A stretch of DNA of 64,000 bases from Thalassobacterium maritimum (GCF_031127805.1 NZ_JARXHW010000016.1:1-64000); one strand, 5' to 3'; counted from the stretch's first letter, positions 15,745 through 25,208 are shown. Program-made: numbers and translations. Notes: generated by a model from the letters alone, not told the origin.

Positions 15745-17135
15745 TATTCGATCAGGTAGATTGAACCTTGAGAGACTTGTTGGGCTTGCTCGATTGGCAG
15801 CCAACGTACTGCGTAACTGGGGCCCCATGAGTCGCTGACGGCGATTTCTTCAGTTTCTTCATTGTAGCCGATGATCATGCAGGCGTGTGAGGCCATTAGG
15901 TCCTGATCTAGCTCGACTTGACGTGTTTCGTTTTTGCAACGAGTTTCCCATGATTCCCAGTTGCTATTGTTGCGGCGTTCGAGGCTGCGCTGGTTGACGA
16001 ATTCGTTGTAGGCGCGTGAGGAGAACATGGTCCAAATGATGGGGAGGCCTTGGTCGATATATTTCTGCACGGTGCGTAGTTTGAGTTCACCGTTGATTCT
16101 TTTCATCGTGCGGTTCTGTGAACTGACGTAGCTGTCGATTGAATCAATGATCTTTGAGAGCGAGGTGCCGCCGCCAATTTGAGTCTGGCCGGCCATTGCC
16201 AAAATGTACATGTCGGCCGGTATCTGCATATAGCGCAGATACCGCTCAAAGGTGGCTGGAACGCAATAGCCCTTAGGGCCTTGGTTTACCATTGGAATAT
16301 TGCCCACCCAGATGTCGCCGTTTGCTTCGCTCACAACGTTTTCAACAGTCAATTTACGTAGGCTTGCGTCGGACAACTTTTCGCCGCGGCCTTTGTTGTC
16401 GGCGACACTGTTGGGCATGATTCGTAGGCTCGTGTATTCGCCGTCTTGCTCGGCTAGTAGGAAGGCGTGCTGCTTCCAATCCCAGCGATCAATTAGTTGC
16501 TTGATGCCACGGCCCGCGCCGAATTGTTGACGCTCTGGCTCGCCGAAGTGCTGACTGAGAAGCGTTTGTATTTGCTTGGCATCGCGGTCAACGGCGCGCT
16601 CCATCGCATCGATCTCATCTGTGCTTGGAGGGGCGCTAAATTTGAAGTCGCCCTTATTGGCAAATACGATGCTGATTTGTTGTGGTTTACCGTTGTTGCT
16701 ATAGAGCACCGCAGAATATGGGCGAGTTTTAAGAATACGATAATCTGCGGACGGATAGTAGCGATAGCTGGATTGGGAATCGGTCTTGGATTCTTGTGGC
16801 CATTCTAGGCGCCTCGCAACCGCGTCAGCAGCATCATCCCAGAGTGTGGTATCTGCAAAGAGTTCGATGCCGAGTATGGAATTGATTTCGATGAAGGCAT
16901 TTTGTAGGCTCACCTCTTGCTCGCTGATCCGTGCTTGGCTGTGTGGAGAGAGCCGATCACGATCCAGCCAAGTGGTTTGGCCGTTCGCCATTTGAATTTG
17001 AATTCGAGTGGCTTCGATGGACAGTAGTTCGACTTCTATCGTGGTGCCTGCCTTGTTTGATATCTCAATGGCGTGCAATGAAACCGAGGTAAGAATGGCG
17101 AGACAGAGGAGGCGAAGGGGCGTTTTTAAGTTCAC
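15741..17135 (-). CDS. secreted C39-like (papain-fold) cysteine peptidase
   Basis: A 464-residue exported protein: signal peptide 1-22, then a small SHD1-like beta domain (about 25-72, with LLSIEATRIQIQMANGQTTWL). A central region of unknown fold follows, and the C-terminal peptidase domain spans about 275-464. The catalytic residues are Cys291 in GPKGYCVPATFERY, His417 in MASHACMIIGY and Asp435 in AVSDSWG, matching the C39-like peptidase family. Substrate unknown; the SHD1-like part is common in secreted Planctomycetes-Verrucomicrobia proteins. It overlaps rsmG by 4 bases tail-to-tail and is followed upstream by the repeat array. Confidence 0.8.
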   Translation of the reverse strand: MNLKTPLRLLCLAILTSVSLHAIEISNKAGTTIEVELLSIEATRIQIQMANGQTTWLDRDRLSPHSQARISEQEVSLQNAFIEINSILGIELFADTTLWDDAADAVARRLEWPQESKTDSQSSYRYYPSADYRILKTRPYSAVLYSNNGKPQQISIVFANKGDFKFSAPPSTDEIDAMERAVDRDAKQIQTLLSQHFGEPERQQFGAGRGIKQLIDRWDWKQHAFLLAEQDGEYTSLRIMPNSVADNKGRGEKLSDASLRKLTVENVVSEANGDIWVGNIPMVNQGPKGYCVPATFERYLRYMQIPADMYILAMAGQTQIGGGTSLSKIIDSIDSYVSSQNRTMKRINGELKLRTVQKYIDQGLPIIWTMFSSRAYNEFVNQRSLERRNNSNWESWETRCKNETRQVELDQDLMASHACMIIGYNEETEEIAVSDSWGPSYAVRWLPIEQAQQVSQGSIYLIEY

Positions 17136-17193
17136 GTTTTAAATGGTAAGTTAAAAGGTCGAGTTCGTCAGTTAGATTTTTATGTGAATTCTC

Positions 17194-17741
17194 CGATGCT
17201 ACGTGGTCGATCAGCAATCGGCCGCGAATGTTGTGGCGATGCCGCGCGAGCGGCGTCTTGTTGGCGGTTCGTAGACACGATTGGCATCGCGTCGCTACGT
17301 GGTCGATCAGCAATCGGCCGCGAATGTTGTAGCGATGCCGCGCGAGCGGCGTCTTGTTGGCGGGCGGAGACGCGATTGGCATCGCGTCGCTACGTGGTCG
17401 ATCAGCAATCGGCCGCGAATGTTGTGGCGATGCTGCGCGAGAGGCGTCTTGTTAACGGTTCGTAGACACGATTGGCATCGCGTCGCTACGTGGTCGATCA
17501 GCAATCGGCCGCGAATGTTGTAGTGATGCCGCGCGAGCGGCGTCTTGTTGGCGGGCGGAGACGCGATTGGCATCGCGTCGCTACGGGGCCGATCAGCAAT
17601 AGGCCATGAATGTTGTAGCGATGCCGCGCTAGCGGCGTCTTGCTTGTTGGGCGGAGACGCGATTGGCATCGCGTCGCTACGTGGTCGATCAGCAATCGGC
17701 CGCGAATGTTGTGGCGATGCCGCGCGAGAGGCGACCTGTTA
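17194..17741. repeat. BIME-like array: six 95-96 bp units built from paired GTAGC-headed hairpins
   Basis: Units start near 17198, 17294, 17389, 17485, 17580 and 17676 (spacing alternating 96 and 95). Each unit carries a forward hairpin headed by GTAGC with stem GATGCCGC/GCGGCGTC and loop GCGA, for example at 17329-17353. It also carries an inverted one, GACGCGAT-TGGC-ATCGCGTC-GCTAC, for example at 17369-17393. This matches REP pairs arranged as bacterial interspersed mosaic elements. Some copies have GTGGC heads or mutated stems. Spurious reading frames cross the array in both directions because the unit length is close to a multiple of three. The rest of the 17136-17822 gap shows nothing else. 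Confidence 0.85.
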
Positions 17742-17822
17742 ACGGGGCGGGGTGGATTAAAATGCTTGCTCGTCGCTTGGCGGCTCCATCAAGCTGTGTG
17801 TTCCTCTTACTATTGATCGGCT

Positions 17823-19103
17823 ATGAGTCAAAATACTGCTTCCACACGTAATCCTTGGTCTTGGGTGCCGACTGGTTATTTTGCCGAGGGGCTGCCTTAC
17901 GTAATGATTACTTGGGTGGCAGCCACGATGTTTAAGTATCTGGGGCATGATAATACCGACATCACGCTGTGGGTGGGCAATATTACGCTAATGTGGTCTT
18001 TGAAGCCACTGTGGGCCGCCTTCTTGGAGATGTTCAAGACTAAGAAATGGATCGTGCTGGTGACGGAGTTCAGCATGGTCGGGCTGTTGGCTGCGTTGGC
18101 GCTGTGCTTACAGTTACCGGGTTATTTTACAATTTCGATAGGGATCTTGTGGCTGATGGCTTTTGCTTCGGCGACACATGATATCTGTATGGATGGCATC
18201 TATATCACCACTTTGGACCGGCGCTCGCAGGCTAAGTTTGTGGGGATCCAAGGCATGTTTTGGAATGTGGGGCGCTTCTTTTCATCGACTGTAATTCTAT
18301 TTGTGGCGGCCTATTGGGGGCAGGCGGAGTCCTCTTCGTGGACGATCGCATGGATGGTCGCGGCGGCAGTGATGGCTGCCTTGGCGGGCTATCATCTGTT
18401 TTTCTTGCCGCAGGGCGAGGTGACGCAGCGGCCAGAGAATTTCAAACAGGTCTACTCGACGTTTTTTGATGCTTGGGCGGATTTCTTTCGCAAGCCGCAG
18501 ATTTGGGGCATGCTGGCATTTGTGTTTTTGTTTCGGAGTGGAGAGGGCTTACTTTTGGGAGTGGGGCATCTGTTTTTGCAAGCACCTGTGGCCGAGGGCG
18601 GCGTGGGCCTGACCTTGGGGGAAAAGGCTACGATTGATGGGGGCTTGAGTATACTGATGGCGCTGGCGGGGGGCTTTTTAGGTGGCCTCTTTATTTCACG
18701 CTATGGTTTGAAAAAGACGCTTTTCACGATGGCGATCTGTCTGAATGTGCCGAATTTGACTTATGTGTATTTGGCCTATGTGGCCGCGCCAGATGTGCAG
18801 ATTTCACTCGTTACAGTGACCAGTATGGTGGTGATTGAGAAGTTCTTCTATAGCTTTGGTTTTGTGGCCAATATGCTCTACATGATGCAGCAAATTAGCC
18901 CAGGGAAATATCATATGACGCATTACGCCTTTTGCACGGCGTTGATGAATCTAGTGCTTTGGCCCACCATTGCGGTGAGTGGTTATTTGTCGGATCGCTA
19001 TGGGTATCTGACTTTCTTTGTGATTGTGATGTTTGCGACGGTCCCCTCTTTTTTTGCGGCATGGTTTGCGCCGTTTCCGCGTAGTGCAGATGAGGCATCC
19101 TAA
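17823..19103 (+). CDS. MFS transporter, AmpG-like
   Basis: A 426-residue membrane protein with about 12 transmembrane segments. The N-terminal PTGYFAEGLPYVMI and the ATHDICMDGIYITTL stretch (about 118-132) are characteristic of AmpG/PAT-family members, which import muropeptides or acetyl-CoA. Substrate cannot be fixed: in Bacteroidota and Verrucomicrobiota many AmpG-like carriers sit in amino-sugar or peptidoglycan-recycling loci. It is followed after 23 bases by a predicted beta-propeller protein, suggesting a two-gene unit. The BIME-like array ends about 80 bases upstream. Confidence 0.82.
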   Translation: MSQNTASTRNPWSWVPTGYFAEGLPYVMITWVAATMFKYLGHDNTDITLWVGNITLMWSLKPLWAAFLEMFKTKKWIVLVTEFSMVGLLAALALCLQLPGYFTISIGILWLMAFASATHDICMDGIYITTLDRRSQAKFVGIQGMFWNVGRFFSSTVILFVAAYWGQAESSSWTIAWMVAAAVMAALAGYHLFFLPQGEVTQRPENFKQVYSTFFDAWADFFRKPQIWGMLAFVFLFRSGEGLLLGVGHLFLQAPVAEGGVGLTLGEKATIDGGLSILMALAGGFLGGLFISRYGLKKTLFTMAICLNVPNLTYVYLAYVAAPDVQISLVTVTSMVVIEKFFYSFGFVANMLYMMQQISPGKYHMTHYAFCTALMNLVLWPTIAVSGYLSDRYGYLTFFVIVMFATVPSFFAAWFAPFPRSADEAS

Positions 19104-19126
19104 GACCACGATCGATTCGAATTATC

Positions 19127-20191
19127 ATGAATACCCCCAAAATAGATATTGCTGACACTTGGCGTTCGAGCTCGCCTACCGCGGGTGTGCCTGACTTGCT
19201 GATTGAGCGTGAGGGGCGTATGCAACAGCTCGATGGGCAGTTGAATTTGAAGCATGATTTCGGGGCAGTCGGTCCTGTGGACTGCCCGATCGCATACGAC
19301 CCCGTGCGTCGCTTAGCCTTCCGCTATGTGAGTGCTGCCGGCTACCGAGGGCGTGATTATAGTCAGCTGCGGGCGTTTTCCGTGGCAGCGGGGGAATCGT
19401 ATTCGCTGTTGGAACTGCCTTTAAATCAGTGGGCGCTCTGGATGCTAGAATGGATCGCTTCGACGCAGGGGGCCGCGGGCCAGTTACTCGGCTTACATGC
19501 GATGGATCGGCCGGGAGAGGATCGTGTGGTGATTGAGCATCGCTTATTTAGTTTGAAGTTGGGGGCGGATCAATTGCGACTGCGCCCGATATGTCGCGAT
19601 GCGTACAAGCCCTTGGCATTTAGCCGTCGGCGTGGAGAGTTTATATTTGCGGGCGCGGAGGGGATCTACCTGCTGGGCCTGAAGGGGGAGCGTCAATTGA
19701 CTTTGCCGCCAGAGTCTGATGCGGGTGGTGAGGGAGCCGCTTTTCATCCTTCCGGCGCAGCGGAAGCCGTCATTGGTGGGGACGGTTTGCACCACTGGGA
19801 TCTGGAGCGCAATCTCTGCCGCCGGCTCACGCGTAATGGGCGGCACCCGGTTTGGACGCCTGATGGGCGCGGTGTGTGGTACCGTGAGAGTAGTGCGGAT
19901 GTACACTATTATGATTTTGAGCAGGATCGCACGCATCGGGTGCTCGGTTTGGCTTCGCAGCGACATCCCGAGTTCTGGCATGCGCGGCCAGTCTGCTTAT
20001 CGGCCGATGGGCGCTACTTGGCCACCTCGTTAACGCATAAAGTGTTGCGCGGTGTAAGCCAGAAAGGGACTGCCACGGGCACTCGTGAGCGGGTCTACGC
20101 TCACGAGCACCAGCTTTTAGTGCTCGATTTGGAGCGTCAGACCTATTGGGGGCGTGCGGGCTACGCGAGCCAGCTGTGTTGGGCGCAGTAA
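19127..20191 (+). CDS. hypothetical beta-propeller-like protein
   Basis: A 354-residue soluble protein without signal peptide. Regular repeats of about 45-50 residues, each with an aromatic-Asp pattern, are visible: FSRRRGEFIFAGAEGIYLL, AFHPSGAAEAVIGGDGLHHW, PVWTPDGRGVWYRES, CLSADGRYLATSL. These suggest a TolB/WD40-like propeller of six or seven blades. No catalytic motif was found. It probably works with the transporter gene 23 bases upstream or is simply co-transcribed. It ends 12 bases from the convergent galK gene, so the two transcripts meet there. Confidence 0.7.
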   Translation: MNTPKIDIADTWRSSSPTAGVPDLLIEREGRMQQLDGQLNLKHDFGAVGPVDCPIAYDPVRRLAFRYVSAAGYRGRDYSQLRAFSVAAGESYSLLELPLNQWALWMLEWIASTQGAAGQLLGLHAMDRPGEDRVVIEHRLFSLKLGADQLRLRPICRDAYKPLAFSRRRGEFIFAGAEGIYLLGLKGERQLTLPPESDAGGEGAAFHPSGAAEAVIGGDGLHHWDLERNLCRRLTRNGRHPVWTPDGRGVWYRESSADVHYYDFEQDRTHRVLGLASQRHPEFWHARPVCLSADGRYLATSLTHKVLRGVSQKGTATGTRERVYAHEHQLLVLDLERQTYWGRAGYASQLCWAQ

Positions 20192-20203
20192 ATTCAGCAC
20201 TCG

Positions 20204-21364
20204 CTAGAGTAATTGGGCACCATCCCCTGCGCGAGTGTGAAAGATGGAGGGCTGTAGCTGGTGCTTTGCTTCGAAGGCCGTCGCGATCAGATCGGCGTGT
20301 GTTTGCCCGAAGTCGGCATCGGTCAGCGCCATGACTGCGCCACCGAAGCCGCCACCTGTCAGGCGAGCCCCATAAACATTGGGCTGCTGCTTTAGTAGAT
20401 CGACTAGCGTGTCCAGTTCTTCGATACTATTATTAAAGTTCACGCGTGAGCTTTCGTGTGAGGCATTGAGTGCACTGCCCACTGCCTTTAGATCATTTTG
20501 AGCGAGGGCGGCCTGGACTGCTTGCACACGTGCGTTCTCTCCGACGACGTGGGCGGCGCGGCGGTAGAGTAGCTCATCGATTTTGGGCTTCGAGCTTTCG
20601 AGTTGAGCCTCTGTGATCTGGGACAGGTTTTGTGCGTCTGGATAATCGACTTGTAGCTGTGCCAGTGCTTCGTGGCATTCGCGGTGGCGGTCGGCATAGG
20701 CGGAATCCACGAGCGCGTGCTTCTTGTTGGAATTAAAGATCCAGAAGTGGGCGCCCTCTGGCATCGGCTCGGTTGCGAAGCTTTCTGTGGCGCAGTCGAT
20801 CTTGACCAAGTGGTCTGCTTGTCCAAAGGCGGAGACTCCTTGGTCGAGAATGCCGCAGGGCATGCCGACAAATTCATTTTCGGCTTTGCGCCCGATGCGA
20901 GCGAAGCCGGCCGTGTCGGTTTCGAAGCCGTAGAGAGCGGCGAGTGCCTTGGCGGTGGCGAGCTCGAAGGCCGCACTGCTACTCATGCCCGCGCCTGCGG
21001 GCAGGGTGCTGGTGACTGCCATGTTATAGCCGGTTGGCGTGCGCATGCCGAGTTCGGTCATGACTTGGGTGACGCCGATGGGATAGTTGGTCCAAGAGTC
21101 TGGGCCACTCAGTGGCTGATAGTTGCCCAAGTTGAGCTCCACTAGATCACCGGCATCGCTGACGATTTGTATTTGCTCGTCATCACGTAGGCTGACTGCA
21201 ATCGTGATACCTTCGGTCACGGCGGCTCCCATTACGAGGCCTCCATTATAGTCGGTATGGTTGCCGATAAACTCAATCCGGCCCGGTGCAAATGCGGAGT
21301 GGCTGGGTTGGCCTGAGAAGTGTCTCTGGAAGAGTTGTGCGGACAGATTGTCTAGGGGGGGCAT
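20204..21364 (-). CDS. galK: galactokinase
   Basis: A 386-residue GHMP-family kinase that phosphorylates galactose at C1 in the Leloir pathway. The galactokinase signature APGRIEFIGNHTDYNGG is at about 26-42. The ATP-binding GHMP loop LPAGAGMSSSAAFELA is at about 121-136, and the catalytic Asp174 lies in CGILDQGVSAFG. Motif 3 (RLTGGGFGGAVMAL) is near the C-terminus. It follows glnS after a single base, an unusual pairing, so translation or transcription may be coupled. The GH42 enzyme at 4.7 kb could feed it. Confidence 0.95.
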   Translation of the reverse strand: MPPLDNLSAQLFQRHFSGQPSHSAFAPGRIEFIGNHTDYNGGLVMGAAVTEGITIAVSLRDDEQIQIVSDAGDLVELNLGNYQPLSGPDSWTNYPIGVTQVMTELGMRTPTGYNMAVTSTLPAGAGMSSSAAFELATAKALAALYGFETDTAGFARIGRKAENEFVGMPCGILDQGVSAFGQADHLVKIDCATESFATEPMPEGAHFWIFNSNKKHALVDSAYADRHRECHEALAQLQVDYPDAQNLSQITEAQLESSKPKIDELLYRRAAHVVGENARVQAVQAALAQNDLKAVGSALNASHESSRVNFNNSIEELDTLVDLLKQQPNVYGARLTGGGFGGAVMALTDADFGQTHADLIATAFEAKHQLQPSIFHTRAGDGAQLL

Positions 21365-21365
21365 A

Positions 21366-23054
21366 TTATTGTACGGGTTCAGATTTTTTGGCCCAAGAGT
21401 CTCGGAGCGCGACTGTGCGGTTGAACACCAGTGCGTCCGCTTGGCTGAGTTGATTGTCGAGGCAGAAATAGCCGATACGCTCGAATTGGCAAGTTTCTCC
21501 GATCGGCAATTCTGCGAGGCTTGGCTCGCAGAGTGCGATGGTTTCTGTCAATGAGTCAGGGTTAACAAACTCTGTGAATGCGCGCTCCTTATCGGCCTCA
21601 GGCTTTTCGACGGAGAAGAGGCGGTCGAATAGGCGCACTTTTGCTTTTAAAGCATGCTCGGCGCTGACCCAGTGGATGACGCCCTTGATCTTGCGATCTT
21701 CGGGGTTTTTGCCTAAGGTGTCGAAGTCGACGCTGCACAGTAGTTTGGTGACATTGCCGTCGGCATCCTTCTCGCAGTCATCGCATTTTATGACATATGC
21801 GCCACGCAGGCGTACTTCGTGCCCTTTCTTTAAGCGTTTGAACTTTTTGTTGGCTTCTTCGCGGAAGTCGTCCTGTTCGATGAAAAGTTTCTTGCCAAAG
21901 GGGATCTTACGAGTGCCCGCCGATTCATCTTCAGGATTATTAATGGCATCCACTTCGATGGTTTTGTCTGCGGGCCAATTGGTGAGTTCGATCTCGAGTG
22001 GTTCAAACACAGCCATGCGGCGAGAGGCGGTGCGGTTGAGTTCCTGGCGCACCGCGTGTTCTAAAAGTGCGACATCACTAGTCGAAGGCGTCTTGGTAAT
22101 GCCGACAGTTTGGCAGAAGTTTCGGATGGCGGCGGGCGGATAGCCGCGGCGGCGCATGCCTGATAGGGTGGGCATACGTGGATCGTTCCAGCCGTCGACG
22201 TGATTCTCCTCGACGAGTGTGCGCAACTTACGCTTGCTCACCACCGTGTAGGTTAGGTTTAGACGTGCAAATTCCGTTTGCTTGGAGGGGAAGATGCCGA
22301 GCTTCTCAATGAACCAATCGTAGAGTGGGCGGTGATCTTCAAACTCTAGCGAGCAGAGTGAGTGGGTGACTTTCTCCAGCGAGTCGCTTTGCCCATGTGT
22401 AAAATCGTAGCTGGGGTAGATGGACCAAGCATCGCCCACGCGGTGGTGGTGCATGCGCTTGATACGGTACATCACTGGGTCGCGCATGTTCATGTTCGGG
22501 TGCGCCATGTCGATTTTGGCGCGTAGCACCTTGGCTCCGTCCTCGAATTCGCCGGCGCGCATACGCTTAAATAGGTCGAGGCTCTCGGCGGCTGGGCGCT
22601 CACGGTGCGGGCTGGGCTTGCCTGGCTCTGTGATCGAGCCACGAAATTCGCGCATTTGCTCGAAGCTGAGCTCGTCGACATAGGCGTCGCCCGACTCGAT
22701 GAGTTGGCAGGCCCATTGAAAGAGCTGCTCGAAATAATCGCTGGCAAAGCAGATTTTTGCCCAGTCGTAACCAAGCCATTGAATGTCTTCTTGAATGGCT
22801 TGTACGAACTCGTCGCTTTCTTTTTCAGGGTTCGTATCGTCGAAGCGGAGGTTGCAGAGGCCGCCGAATTCTTTGGCGATTTCGAAATTGAGACAGATCG
22901 CCTTGGCATGACCGATTTGCAGGTAGCCATTCGGTTCAGGGGGGAAGCGCGTCTGCACGCGGCCATCGTTTTTACCAGCAGCCACGTCAGCGGCCACCAT
23001 TTGGCGGATGAAATCAGTAGGAGTCTCTGTAGAGTCGTCGGACATAAGCGGCAT
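21366..23054 (-). CDS. glnS: glutaminyl-tRNA synthetase
   Basis: A 562-residue class I synthetase charging tRNA-Gln. It has PPEPNGYLQIGHAKAI (about 38-53, with QIGH in place of HIGH), the KMSKS-like VVSKRKLRTLV, and the C-terminal beta-barrel anticodon domains. Having GlnRS implies that this organism need not rely on the Glu-tRNA amidotransferase route for Gln. A second in-frame ATG (MSDDSTE) three codons later may be the true start. Its neighbours are galK 1 base downstream and a NusG paralogue 59 bases upstream, all minus strand. Confidence 0.96.
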   Translation of the reverse strand: MPLMSDDSTETPTDFIRQMVAADVAAGKNDGRVQTRFPPEPNGYLQIGHAKAICLNFEIAKEFGGLCNLRFDDTNPEKESDEFVQAIQEDIQWLGYDWAKICFASDYFEQLFQWACQLIESGDAYVDELSFEQMREFRGSITEPGKPSPHRERPAAESLDLFKRMRAGEFEDGAKVLRAKIDMAHPNMNMRDPVMYRIKRMHHHRVGDAWSIYPSYDFTHGQSDSLEKVTHSLCSLEFEDHRPLYDWFIEKLGIFPSKQTEFARLNLTYTVVSKRKLRTLVEENHVDGWNDPRMPTLSGMRRRGYPPAAIRNFCQTVGITKTPSTSDVALLEHAVRQELNRTASRRMAVFEPLEIELTNWPADKTIEVDAINNPEDESAGTRKIPFGKKLFIEQDDFREEANKKFKRLKKGHEVRLRGAYVIKCDDCEKDADGNVTKLLCSVDFDTLGKNPEDRKIKGVIHWVSAEHALKAKVRLFDRLFSVEKPEADKERAFTEFVNPDSLTETIALCEPSLAELPIGETCQFERIGYFCLDNQLSQADALVFNRTVALRDSWAKKSEPVQ

Positions 23055-23113
23055 AGGAAAACGCAGCTTACTTAATTCTGCCAGTCAAAAAGATCGGTGA
23101 TTCGGCATATGTT

Positions 23114-23644
23114 TTAATCCGTATCCTGGGCGAGTAATATGTCGTCGGGGTTGACTTCGACGGTGATCTCTTGGCCTAGAAACTCGAGTAAGACTTGGAT
23201 ACGATTTTTGGCAGTCAGTTGGGCTAACACTTTGCCGTTCATCCCTTTTAGGGAGCCGGTGATGACTTCGATTTCGGCGCCTGGTTCGATACTGAGGTCG
23301 GGGGCTTCGATGATGCCTTCGGGGATGCTGGCTTGGAGGTTGCGGATGATGTGTTCAGGTATGACACGCCGTTCACCGAGTTCGACCATTTGTGTGATGC
23401 CCTGACTGTGCACGACTTGGCGTGCGTGTGCATGGTAATTGAACTTTGCAAAAATGTAGCCTGGAAACATGGCCTCGGTGAAGCGTTTTTTGCCGGTGCG
23501 CGTTTTTTTGACTTGGCTGACACGGGGGCAAAAAACATCCACCTCTTCTAGGCGATCGAGTATCGCCGCAGCGATATGTTCACGCTTGGTCTGCGTGCGT
23601 AGGCAGAACCAATCTTTTTTGGGGCTGGAGTCATTTTTTGGCAT
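23114..23644 (-). CDS. NusG-paralogue transcription factor (RfaH/UpxY/LoaP-like)
   Basis: A 176-residue protein with an NGN domain (about 10-110: DWFCLRTQTKREHIAA, then RFTEAMFPGYIFAKF) and a C-terminal KOW domain (about 122-165: IEPGAEIEVITGSLKGMNGK). The housekeeping nusG is at 34.6 kb, so this is a specialised paralogue. Such factors usually prevent termination across long polysaccharide operons. It is divergent from an exopolysaccharide-initiating transferase 115 bases away, which fits that role. It could also read into glnS-galK downstream. No ops-like element was identified. Confidence 0.85.
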   Translation of the reverse strand: MPKNDSSPKKDWFCLRTQTKREHIAAAILDRLEEVDVFCPRVSQVKKTRTGKKRFTEAMFPGYIFAKFNYHAHARQVVHSQGITQMVELGERRVIPEHIIRNLQASIPEGIIEAPDLSIEPGAEIEVITGSLKGMNGKVLAQLTAKNRIQVLLEFLGQEITVEVNPDDILLAQDTD

Positions 23645-23759
23645 GGCAGATGGTTGAACTGGAAGCTAGTTGGCTGGGTATGAGTATCAACGGTAAAAAA
23701 GCGGACATCCTATGGATTTGAAGCTTATTTGTTTGCTTGAGTTGATTCTCTTTTCATGA

Positions 23760-25208
23760 GTGCCTATTAATAATTCAATATGTCAAAGAATGATCACTAA
23801 TCGCACACAGGGTTTAAGGCTTCTTAGCCATGGGTTTGTTGCGCTTTTTATGCTATTGCTGTTTAGTGTCGCGTTGATGTTTGCCGTTCATGTGTTGGAG
23901 GTGATCGATCCTTTTGACGTGAATATGCCGCTTTATATATTGGCGGTGTTCCTCGCCGGGGTGTTTTCAACTCGGTTTAAGGAAGATCGTGTTGAGGGTA
24001 ATGATATCAGCACTTTTCGCTGGGTAGGAGCGATTCGTAAGGCGAACTATCAGACTATGGTGCTTGCTCTGATGCTTTTTGCAGTTGTTTTTACTACGCG
24101 TGACAAGTCTGTCAGTCGCTTGCTGATAGTGTCTTTTTTAATGATGTATTGGGTGACTGCGGTGCCGCTGAATCGATACATTCCTGATTGGATTGCAGGT
24201 TTCGCCTTTCGTGGACATAATTCTGTGCGCACAATTTTTCTAGGTAGCGAGAAGTCTGCGCGACATTTAGAGGCTTGGGCAAAGCATCAACCGTTTTATG
24301 GGATCGATATTATCGGCCTGATCACTTATGAGATGTCGACGGATTTAAAGCTCCGGATGCCGATTTTGGGTGAGTTTATGGATATGTCGCTTATCATAGA
24401 GGCGTATAAGGTGAACCAAGTGGTGCTGCTAGAAACTCGTGATTCGGACTGGTGGGTGGATTCGGTTATGGATATCTGCGAAAAGGCTGGTTGCCGAATT
24501 TTAATTTATAATCCCTGGGAAGAGTATTTTGATAAAGAATTGATCCCAGTTAGCCAAGGCGGGCATACTTTTTTTTGTTTGCAAGAAGAGCCGCTGGAGA
24601 ACCCATTAAATCGTGTATTAAAGCGAATGCTTGATATCTGTATCTCTTTGCCTGTCGTGATTTTTGTGATACCGCTGCTTTGTTTATTTGTGAAGCTTGT
24701 GCAGATGAGGCAATCGCCTGGGCCTTTATTTTTTAAGCAAGAACGCTCGGGCCAGCGTGGTCGTAAATTTCAAATTCTTAAGTTTCGCAGTATGCACGAT
24801 CGTGGGGCAGATCGTTCGCGTGAGGGGGAACAAGCGAAACCGGGGGATGATCGAGTCTATACTTTTGGTGAGTTTTTGCGCAAGAGTAGTATCGATGAGT
24901 TCCCGCAGTTTATTAATGTCCTTTTGGGCAATATGAGTGCGATCGGTCCTCGACCTCATATGATTCAGCACGACGACGAGTTTAGTGAGCAAGTGAACAT
25001 TTACCGCACGCGCCACTTTGTGAAGCCGGGAATCACAGGGTTGGCGCAATGTAAAGGATTTCGTGGAGAGGTGACGGAGCTCTTGTTGATTGAAGAGCGC
25101 GTGCGCTATGATTTGCAGTATATCCGGAATTGGTCGATCTGGCTCGACCTGTGGATTGTGTTTAAGACCGTACTGCAAGTGATTAAGCCGCCCAAGACGG
25201 CTTACTAG
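23760..25208 (+). CDS. exopolysaccharide polyprenyl glycosylphosphotransferase (WcaJ/WbaP-like)
   Basis: A protein of 482 residues from the GTG at 23760, or 472 from the ATG at 23790; neither start has a clear Shine-Dalgarno. Four N-terminal transmembrane segments (about 20-145) and a Rossmann-like central region precede a fifth membrane segment (about 296-316). The C-terminal catalytic domain follows (SPGPLFFKQERSGQRGRKF, LKFRSMH, KSSIDEFPQFINVLLG, GPRPHM). It transfers a sugar-1-phosphate to undecaprenyl phosphate, starting repeat-unit assembly. No other polysaccharide genes follow in the window; the next gene is a convergent helicase. The adjacent divergent NusG paralogue is a likely regulator. 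Confidence 0.9.
   Translation: MPINNSICQRMITNRTQGLRLLSHGFVALFMLLLFSVALMFAVHVLEVIDPFDVNMPLYILAVFLAGVFSTRFKEDRVEGNDISTFRWVGAIRKANYQTMVLALMLFAVVFTTRDKSVSRLLIVSFLMMYWVTAVPLNRYIPDWIAGFAFRGHNSVRTIFLGSEKSARHLEAWAKHQPFYGIDIIGLITYEMSTDLKLRMPILGEFMDMSLIIEAYKVNQVVLLETRDSDWWVDSVMDICEKAGCRILIYNPWEEYFDKELIPVSQGGHTFFCLQEEPLENPLNRVLKRMLDICISLPVVIFVIPLLCLFVKLVQMRQSPGPLFFKQERSGQRGRKFQILKFRSMHDRGADRSREGEQAKPGDDRVYTFGEFLRKSSIDEFPQFINVLLGNMSAIGPRPHMIQHDDEFSEQVNIYRTRHFVKPGITGLAQCKGFRGEVTELLLIEERVRYDLQYIRNWSIWLDLWIVFKTVLQVIKPPKTAY

Noticed and set aside
17194..17741. Possible CRISPR array or repeat-containing protein
   Set aside because: The whole 95-96 bp unit is repeated with no unique spacers and no cas genes nearby. 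Open frames cross it on both strands in several phases only because the unit length is near a multiple of three.
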